Shown here one piece after another: positions 56,578-64,000 of a stretch of 64,000 nt of DNA. Positions within the stretch are counted from its first letter, which is position 1. Every line of letters begins with the position of its first letter. A program made the translations under genes and the position numbers. The DNA is from Rhizobacter sp. (GTDB taxonomy: Bacteria; Pseudomonadota; Gammaproteobacteria; Burkholderiales; Burkholderiaceae_C): positions 5,146,001 through 5,210,000 of the forward strand of contig JAHBZQ010000001.1 in assembly GCA_019635355.1 (NCBI GenBank), written 5' to 3'. The notes under the pieces are model-generated. The model did no database searches and was not told where the DNA came from. It saw only the letters and a list, made by a program, of their open reading frames with translations.

Positions 56578-58758
56578 ATGAGCGATTTCCGCCGCGCCGA
56601 GGCGCCGTGCCTGCTGTCATTGCCCACCGACAAGACCGATGTGCGGCTGCGCCGCCTGCGCCTCATCGGCGTGCTGGGCGCGATGGTTGCCCTGACCGCC
56701 TGCGGCAGTGGCGATGAGAATGAAAGCCGCGTCGACACCCCGGTCAGCACGCCGATCGACGGGCCGGTCGACACGGAGAACGGTGCGGCCACCTGGCGGC
56801 GTGTCGCCCTTGAGGGCCAGTCGTTCACCACCGCACGCGCGCAACTGGTGGCCTTCGGCGCCGGCAACCGCTGGGTCGGCCGCACGGTCGCCGGGCAGGG
56901 CCAGTGCACGCTGGCGTTCTTCGGCCGCGACCCGGCGCCTGGGGCGCAGAAGTCGTGCTACGTGTACGAGGGCGATGCGGCGCCGCCGCCACCGCCACCT
57001 CCCCCTCCCGCGCCTCCTCCCGCCGCGCCTGCGCCACCGCCTCCTGCGCCACCACCGCCGGCCCCCGCACCGGCGCCAGCGCCCGCACCCGCGCCCGCGC
57101 CGGCCCCTGCACCGGCCCCGACCCCCGCGCCAGCGCCAGCACCCACGCCGGCGCCGGCCTCGTCGGCCCGTGTGGCGCGTGTCGACCTCGCGCAGACGCT
57201 CATCTTCCCGAGCGACGACAGCGAACTGGTGCTGGTCTCCAACAAGGACGTGGCTGTGCGCGTCTACGCCACCACCACGCAGACGCAGGAAGCCAAGCCG
57301 GCCGGCGTGCTGCGCGTCGAGTCGTCGACCGGCGCGCTGCTGCAGCAGATCGCGCTCACCGCGCCGAGCGGCAACCTGCCGACCACCGTGCCGGCCGCCC
57401 CCACCGCCACCAATGCCTACACCGCGCTGGTGCCGGGCAGCCTGGTGACCGCGGGCATGCGCCTCACCGTGAGCCTGGCGAACGGGCAGGCGCCCACCAC
57501 GCTCTACCCGCGCGTGGGTGGCGGTGCGGCGCTGACCATCGTGGCCGTGCCGGTCACGCTCGGCAGCACCACCGGGCAGGTGGCGACCGGCGTCGACCGC
57601 TACGTGCAGGCGCGCGTGCCGGCCGCCTCCATCAACGTGCAGGTGCGTGCCCCCTACACGGCGCGCGCCGTGACGGCACTGCCGACCACCGAGTCGCAGT
57701 GGAGCGATGCCTTCAGCCGCGTGCTCTCCGAGCTGGCGAGCCTGCGCCTGATGGAGCAGGCCTCGCGCCAGACCTACTACTACGGCTTCATGCCCAAGCG
57801 CACCTATGGCCTGGCCGGCCTGGGCTACGTGCCCGGCAATGCCGCGCTGGGCTTCGACCTGCCGAACAACCAGAACGCCGTGCGGCAGACGCTCACCCAC
57901 GAGTTCGGCCACAACCTGAGCCTGCCGCACGCCCCGTGCGGCGGCGCCGCGGGCGCCGACCCGAACTACCCGTATGCCAACGGCAACCTGGGCGGGGGCA
58001 ACCGCTACATCTGGGGCTACAACCTCGACACCGGCGCCTTCGTCGACCCGCGCCGCACCGACCTCTACGACATGATGAGCTACTGCAGTGGAGACACCTT
58101 CTCCGACTACAACTACCGCCGCATGCAGGTGCACCTGACGCCGGCCGATCGCAGCGTCACGCTGATGGCGGCCGCCGCATCGGTGGCCTCGGGCCCGCAA
58201 GAGCTGCTGCTGGTGAGCGGCCAGATCGACGGCGGCCGCGCCGAGCTCATGCCGATGAAGTCGCTCGTCGGCGAAGCGCAGCTGCCCGCGCCCGGCGCCT
58301 ACGTGCTGCGCATCACCACTGGCAGCGGCGTGGTCGACTACCCTTTCGAGCCGCAGCAGCTCGACCACGGCCAGGGCGCCTTGCATTTCGCCTTCACCGT
58401 GCCGCACCCCGGCACCATCTACAGCGTGACGGTGATGCGCGCGGGCCAGGCCTTGATGCAGGCGCAGTCACGCGCTGCCACGGCCGCATCGGCCGGCCGG
58501 CAGCAGCCGAGCGCCACGTCGGTCGGGCCCGCCGTGCAGGTCAGCGAGCAGGGCGGCGTGCTGCAACTCGCCTGGGACCACACGCGCCATCCGTACCTCA
58601 CGGTCACGCACGTGGCCGGCACGCGCCGCGCCACGCTCGCGCAAGACCTGCAGGGTGGCCGGGCCTCGCTGCCGCTGGCCGCTTTGCCCGCTGGCGGCAG
58701 CTTCGAGTTCAGCCTGTCGGACGGCTTGAACACGCTGCGGCACACGCACCCGCGCTGA
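56578..58758 (+). CDS. Metzincin-like zinc metalloprotease lipoprotein
   Basis: 726 aa from ATG (MSDFRRAE) at 56578; longer frames upstream are spurious. Lipobox LTAC after a hydrophobic stretch. Residues about 135-197 are almost only Pro and Ala, a linker. The catalytic motif HEFGHNLSLPH (about 441-451) and the Met-turn YDMMSYC (about 497) identify a metzincin; the usual Gly of HExxHxxGxxH is Ser here. Acts outside the cytoplasm. A C-terminal beta-rich domain follows. Confidence 0.85.
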   Translation: MSDFRRAEAPCLLSLPTDKTDVRLRRLRLIGVLGAMVALTACGSGDENESRVDTPVSTPIDGPVDTENGAATWRRVALEGQSFTTARAQLVAFGAGNRWVGRTVAGQGQCTLAFFGRDPAPGAQKSCYVYEGDAAPPPPPPPPPAPPPAAPAPPPPAPPPPAPAPAPAPAPAPAPAPAPAPTPAPAPAPTPAPASSARVARVDLAQTLIFPSDDSELVLVSNKDVAVRVYATTTQTQEAKPAGVLRVESSTGALLQQIALTAPSGNLPTTVPAAPTATNAYTALVPGSLVTAGMRLTVSLANGQAPTTLYPRVGGGAALTIVAVPVTLGSTTGQVATGVDRYVQARVPAASINVQVRAPYTARAVTALPTTESQWSDAFSRVLSELASLRLMEQASRQTYYYGFMPKRTYGLAGLGYVPGNAALGFDLPNNQNAVRQTLTHEFGHNLSLPHAPCGGAAGADPNYPYANGNLGGGNRYIWGYNLDTGAFVDPRRTDLYDMMSYCSGDTFSDYNYRRMQVHLTPADRSVTLMAAAASVASGPQELLLVSGQIDGGRAELMPMKSLVGEAQLPAPGAYVLRITTGSGVVDYPFEPQQLDHGQGALHFAFTVPHPGTIYSVTVMRAGQALMQAQSRAATAASAGRQQPSATSVGPAVQVSEQGGVLQLAWDHTRHPYLTVTHVAGTRRATLAQDLQGGRASLPLAALPAGGSFEFSLSDGLNTLRHTHPR

Positions 58759-58778
58759 ACTGCGCACGCGCAGAGACG

Positions 58779-58807
58779 AAAAAGCCCGGCACAAGCCGGG
58801 CTTTTTT
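58779..58807. terminator. Bidirectional terminator
   Basis: AAAAAGCCCGGC-ACAA-GCCGGGCTTTTTT between the convergent protease and helicase genes. Confidence 0.88.
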
Positions 58808-58829
58808 CTGGGGCGATTGTTGTAGACGC

Positions 58830-60314
<1,485 letters not shown>

Positions 60315-60618
60315 GGAATGGGGGAAGAACGATCGGCCTGTCGCTTGAATGCCAAGCGCCAGTCGCAGGCAGAGGGGAGGAGGGGAGCCGGCCGGTGCCG
60401 TGTGGCGAGGTCTCGGGCTCGAGTCAGAACTGACAGCGGCGCAGTGACTGGGACTGCGACGGTGCGCGGATTCTAGCGGCCGGCCCGTGTCCACGCCGTG
60501 ACGGGGCCCTTCCCCCGCAACAAGGGGGGCCAAGACGTGATCCATCTGGCACCGCGAACGCGTCTTTCCAGACAAGCCGCCTCGCTTCGAGGCGGCGCCA
60601 TCCCGGAGAGACATTCCC
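60315..60618. other. Divergent intergenic region
   Basis: 304 bp between rhlE and the serine hydrolase gene; no gene or clear operator seen. A GGAGAGA ribosome site at about 60604-60610 serves the hydrolase. Confidence 0.5.
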
Positions 60619-62661
60619 ATGAGCGCCAAGGCCAAGCAATTCCTCGAACAGAAACTGCGCGAGACCCTCGCCGAATGCCACGTGCCCGCGCTGGCGGCGG
60701 CGCTCGTGCGCGAGAGCGGCAACACGATCGTGAGCGCCGCGCAGGGCGTGCGCAAGGTCGGCGCCTCGGGCGCGGCCAACGCGGTGCAGCCCGGCGACAA
60801 GTTCAACCTCGGCTCCATCAGCAAGGTGATCACCGGCACGCTGATGGCCAAGCTGATCCAGGAAGACGTGGGCAAGCTGCGCTGGACCACCAAGCTCGGC
60901 GACGTGTACCCCGAGCTGTGGCTCTTCCCGATCGCGCGCGACGGCTACAAGAACGTGACCGTCGAGCAGATGCTGGCGCACACCGCGGGCTTCCCGTACA
61001 CACCGGTGAACGACGAGGTGAACGACTGGATCACCTACACGCCGCTGGACATGACCAAGTCCAAGCTCAAGAAGCGGCGCGTGCTGTACGTGCTGAATTC
61101 CATCCTCGACAAGCCCGCCTACTGGCCGCCCACCAGCGGCTTCGAGTACAGCGGTGGCGGCATCATCGCCGCGAGCATGGCCGAGAAGAAGACCGGCAAG
61201 ACCTACGAAGACCTGGTGCAGCAGTACGTCTACGGGCCGCTCGGCATGACGCAGTCGGGCTTCGGCGTCACCAGCAGCGGCGCACTCACCGGCCCCTGGC
61301 AGCACCGCTGGGACGGTGACGAGCGCACCATCTCGGCCGACCACAACACCCACCTCGCCGGCTTCAACTGGGGCGCGCGGGCGCCGGTGGGCAGCGCCTG
61401 CTGCTCGGCCGCCGACATGGGCAAGTTCATGCGCGAACACCTGCGCCCTGATCCGCAGGTGTTGTCGACCGCCATGCGCAGCGACATGCAGACGCACGAG
61501 GTGTCGACGCATTCCGACTTCGTGCGCGGCGCCTGGGCGTCGACCAACCCCGGCTCCAGCTCCGCCGAGATCTGGCACAACGGCGACAACGGCACGGCCT
61601 ATGCGCACATGTCGGTGCGGCCCTCGGAAGGGGTGGGCTATGCGGCCATGTCCAACCTCAGCTCCACCGTGTCGTCGGGTGCGGTGCATGAGATGCACGA
61701 GGTGATGGGCCAGATGCACGCCCAGTGGAACACGCTCTTCGGCCCCGGCAGCCCCGATCTCGTGGAATGCGCCCACCCCGTGCCCGCGCTCACCTTCACC
61801 GGCTCCACGCTGTGGGCCTTCGGCCGCCGGCACGACGGCAGCGTGCGCCGCTACAAGTCGACCAACCACGGCGCGAACTTCAGCGCCATGGGCGACTTCG
61901 GCGCAGCCCGCATCAACTCCGGCCTCGGCGCGGCCAGCTCGGCCGACGGCCAGAAGCTCTTCGTCATCGGCCGCGGGCTCGACAACAAGGCCTGGTTCAG
62001 TGGGTCGACCAACGGCGGCACCAGCTGGCAGGGCTGGCTGCCCATCCTCGCGGGGGTGTTCCTCTCGGGCATCGCCATCGCCTGCAACGCGGCGGGCAGC
62101 ATCGTGCACGCCGTGGGCATCGGGCAGGACCGCCGCATGTGGCGCGCCCGCTCCACCGATGGCGGCCAGCACTGGACGGGCTGGACACCCGTCGGCCAGG
62201 GCGTCTTCACCTCCGGCCCGGCCATCGCCTGCTCGAGCGACGGCAAGGTGGTGCACGTGGTCGCCCGAGGCAACGACCTGCGCGCATGGCGCAACGTGTC
62301 GCTCGACAGCGGCGCCAACTTCCAGCCGCACTGGGCGCCGGTGGGCAAGGGCGTGTTCGGCTCGGGCCTCGGCCTCGCCTGCAGCGACACCGGCGCGCGT
62401 GTGGTGCTCATGGGCCGCGGCTTCGACAAGTCGATGTGGACCAACACCAGCACCAACACCGGCACCGGCTGGCAGGCGCACTGGAAGAAGGTCGACACCG
62501 GCACCTTCACCTCGGCCCCCGTGCTCGCCACGACCTCGGGCGGTGCGCACCTGCATGCGTATGCCTACGGCGGCGACTTCCGCATCTGGGGCAACCGCTC
62601 GCTCGATGGCGGCAACAGCTGGGCGGGCTGGGGCCAGAAGCACGGCGACTTCTTCCTCTGA
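60619..62661 (+). CDS. Beta-lactamase-fold serine hydrolase with C-terminal repeat domain
   Basis: 680 aa. The first about 370 residues are a class C/EstB-like serine hydrolase: SISK at 66-69 (nucleophile and Lys), YSGG near 177 in place of Y-x-N, and HNG near 320 in place of K-T-G. The last 290 residues form about six repeats (W-R/F-G, S-x-DGG-x-x-W-x-G-W, V-x-x-G-F-x-S-G-x-x-I-A-C), a likely beta-propeller as in sialidase-type or lectin modules. No signal peptide is clear. Substrate unknown. Confidence 0.85.
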   Translation: MSAKAKQFLEQKLRETLAECHVPALAAALVRESGNTIVSAAQGVRKVGASGAANAVQPGDKFNLGSISKVITGTLMAKLIQEDVGKLRWTTKLGDVYPELWLFPIARDGYKNVTVEQMLAHTAGFPYTPVNDEVNDWITYTPLDMTKSKLKKRRVLYVLNSILDKPAYWPPTSGFEYSGGGIIAASMAEKKTGKTYEDLVQQYVYGPLGMTQSGFGVTSSGALTGPWQHRWDGDERTISADHNTHLAGFNWGARAPVGSACCSAADMGKFMREHLRPDPQVLSTAMRSDMQTHEVSTHSDFVRGAWASTNPGSSSAEIWHNGDNGTAYAHMSVRPSEGVGYAAMSNLSSTVSSGAVHEMHEVMGQMHAQWNTLFGPGSPDLVECAHPVPALTFTGSTLWAFGRRHDGSVRRYKSTNHGANFSAMGDFGAARINSGLGAASSADGQKLFVIGRGLDNKAWFSGSTNGGTSWQGWLPILAGVFLSGIAIACNAAGSIVHAVGIGQDRRMWRARSTDGGQHWTGWTPVGQGVFTSGPAIACSSDGKVVHVVARGNDLRAWRNVSLDSGANFQPHWAPVGKGVFGSGLGLACSDTGARVVLMGRGFDKSMWTNTSTNTGTGWQAHWKKVDTGTFTSAPVLATTSGGAHLHAYAYGGDFRIWGNRSLDGGNSWAGWGQKHGDFFL

Positions 62662-62727
62662 CGGTTTCACGGGCTGCGCGGCAGCCCCCGATGCCGCGAC
62701 CACTTCTTTCCTGCTTGGAGGACTCTC

Positions 62728-63351
62728 ATGAGACGCACGATCTCTCGCGCCGTGGCACTGGCTTCGGCCCTGTCGGTGGTTTTCACCACCTCGGCACACG
62801 CCGCCTCACCCGCGGCCAGCGCCTGCCCCGACTATTTCTTCCTGAGCGGCAACCTCGCGCTCAACCCCAACTTCGAGACCCCCGCGCCTGGCGTGCCCGT
62901 CGGCAGCGCCAAGTGCTGGCAGAACGGCGACCCGTCGCCCGTCACCTCGGCCGCGGCCAACTGGCAGATGCACAGCAGCAATGCGGGTGCGCCCGTGTGC
63001 TCCACGCTCGTGAGCGGCAGCGCGCCCGGCCCCGGCGGCAGCACCCTGCTCGCCTTCCGTGCCGGCAGCAACGAAGGCGGCATCTACCAGAGCCATGCTC
63101 TCGACCCGAAGAAGGCCTACATGTTCTCGGTGTGGGTCATGGTGCGCAGCGGCCAGGTCGCCATCCAGTCGCGCGGCATGACCGGCGGCCCGGTCGCGTG
63201 GACCAGCAAGATCGGCGAGTGGGAGCAGCTGCGTGTGTGCACCAATTCGCTGGTCAACACCGACATGCTGGTCGTCTTCAACCAGGCGGCCACCGGCGGC
63301 CTCTTCTACGTGGACCGCGCCGAGCTGCGCGAGATCCCCATCCGGGAGTGA
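62728..63351 (+). CDS. Exported protein, possible carbohydrate-binding
   Basis: 207 aa with a signal peptide (AVALASALSVVFTTSAHAA) and GGAGG 6 nt before the ATG. The mature domain (NLALNPNFETPAPGVPVGSA; KAYMFSVWVMVRSGQVAIQS) is a galactose-binding-like jelly roll. Follows the hydrolase by 66 bp, so likely one operon. Confidence 0.75.
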   Translation: MRRTISRAVALASALSVVFTTSAHAASPAASACPDYFFLSGNLALNPNFETPAPGVPVGSAKCWQNGDPSPVTSAAANWQMHSSNAGAPVCSTLVSGSAPGPGGSTLLAFRAGSNEGGIYQSHALDPKKAYMFSVWVMVRSGQVAIQSRGMTGGPVAWTSKIGEWEQLRVCTNSLVNTDMLVVFNQAATGGLFYVDRAELREIPIRE

Positions 63352-63355
63352 CGCC

Positions 63356-63550
63356 ATGACGAGCCTTCTGCGAACCCTCGTCGCGGCCTGCATGGCCGTG
63401 GCCTGCACTTGCCTCGCAGCCTGTGGTGGCGCCTCGCCCGCCAGCGGCTATGCCGAGGAACTCAACGAACCGGCACCGGCCACCGCCACCCACGGCAGTG
63501 CGCTCGCCGACCTGCCTGACCCCTCCACCGAGACCGGGAGCACCCCATGA
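63356..63550 (+). CDS. Small lipoprotein
   Basis: 64 aa; signal CMAVACTCLAAC with lipobox LAAC. Short mature part. Starts 4 bp after the previous stop and overlaps the next gene by 4 bp (ATGA). Confidence 0.7.
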   Translation: MTSLLRTLVAACMAVACTCLAACGGASPASGYAEELNEPAPATATHGSALADLPDPSTETGSTP

Positions 63551-64000
63551 AGACGCTGTACCTCACCGCCGCGCTGCTCGCCTGCAGCACCGCCGCCTCG
63601 GCCAAGAACGAAATCATGACCGACCGCTGCAGCCACGAAGTCACCATCGTGAACTGGGGCAACGGCCCCAACCCCGCCGGCGAGCCCGTGTTCCTCAAGC
63701 GCCACAACGGCAAGACGAACTGGACTTCGCCCTTCACCGTGAAGCTGAGCGACGACGGCCACATCCGCTGGTGGTGCCACTCCACCAAAGGCAACGCCTT
63801 CGATGCCGGCACCTGGCGCCTGAAGAACGTGTACGCCGGCTACGGCTGCAAGCTCTACGCCGACAACACCCCCGAAGACTGCGGCCCCAACGGCAGCTTC
63901 AGCATCGGCTCGTCGGAATGGAAGGGCTGGACGCCCGAGCGCTCGCGTTGCGGCAACCGCTCGAACCGCATCCGCGCCCGGCTCGATGGCAACCGCAAGC
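63547..64000 (+). CDS. Exported protein (cut by window end)
   Basis: At least 151 residues. Signal peptide (LYLTAALLACSTAASA), then a Trp/Cys-rich domain (HIRWWCHSTKGNAFDAGTWR). Translationally coupled to the lipoprotein gene. The end lies beyond the window. Confidence 0.75.
   Translation, partial: MKTLYLTAALLACSTAASAKNEIMTDRCSHEVTIVNWGNGPNPAGEPVFLKRHNGKTNWTSPFTVKLSDDGHIRWWCHSTKGNAFDAGTWRLKNVYAGYGCKLYADNTPEDCGPNGSFSIGSSEWKGWTPERSRCGNRSNRIRARLDGNRK

Noticed and set aside
56617..58407. 596-codon minus frame and the 1190-codon plus frame over the metalloprotease
   Set aside because: Arg- and Gly-rich shadows of the real protease gene, whose HExxH motif is in the third frame.
60424..62799. 791-codon open frame on the minus strand
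   Set aside because: It lies antisense to the serine hydrolase, has low-complexity His/Ala/Gly composition and no domain; an effect of high GC.

Overview
This window holds most of a very large chromosomal integron (roughly 1-46,920), its integrase gene, and about 16 kb of high-GC flanking chromosome. Flanking genes (dnaE2, a DEAD-box helicase of RhlE type, a CaiB-type CoA-transferase, a prolyl-hydroxylase-like oxygenase) and their GC-rich codon use suggest a betaproteobacterium of the order Burkholderiales; this is inference, since no rRNA or other marker gene is present. The array is still running at base 1, so its distal end is outside the window.

Array (1-46,920): 80 attC sites (the first cut by the window edge), all 69 or 72 bp, separate about 80 cassettes. 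All cassettes lie on the minus strand, so the attC at the LEFT of a cassette is its own and the newest cassette is next to attI at about 46,819. Most carry one short gene just inside the attC borders. Recognisable products: GNAT acetyltransferases, VOC/glyoxalase proteins, NTF2-like and cupin proteins, HNH, GIY-YIG and PD-(D/E)XK-like nucleases, a higBA-type toxin-antitoxin pair, HEPN-type proteins (one in a two-gene cassette, one frameshifted), a trypsin-like peptidase, a MAPEG protein, a cold-shock/DUF1294 protein, and many lipoproteins, secreted and membrane proteins of unknown function. Several cassettes occur two or three times. Eleven cassettes fall into three repeated families without a convincing gene (called alpha, beta and gamma here); alpha and beta show conserved hairpins. 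One cassette is interrupted by a complete IS30-family element (31,081-32,144).

A 168-bp gene-less segment at 8,286-8,453 is bordered on its left by a sequence with the same architecture as the attI at 46,819. I read it as a second attI-like site buried in the array, perhaps the scar of two fused integrons.

Integration module (46,819-48,537): attI with a 14-bp inverted repeat, a small conserved-looking gene ending inside attI, an intI promoter overlapped by a perfect LexA-type box (CTGT-N8-ACAG, 47,306-47,321), and a tyrosine recombinase of the integron type with an extra C-terminal tail. The error-prone polymerase gene dnaE2 starts 57 bp after intI on the same strand, so cassette recombination and SOS mutagenesis may share one SOS promoter.

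Flank (48,595-64,000): dnaE2, a membrane protein, a 2OG-Fe(II) oxygenase overlapping a CoA-transferase gene, a small Lys/Ala-rich exported protein, a hypothetical protein, an NAD(P)-binding protein, a metzincin-like lipoprotein protease, rhlE, then a run of exported proteins headed by a beta-lactamase-fold serine hydrolase with a repeat domain.
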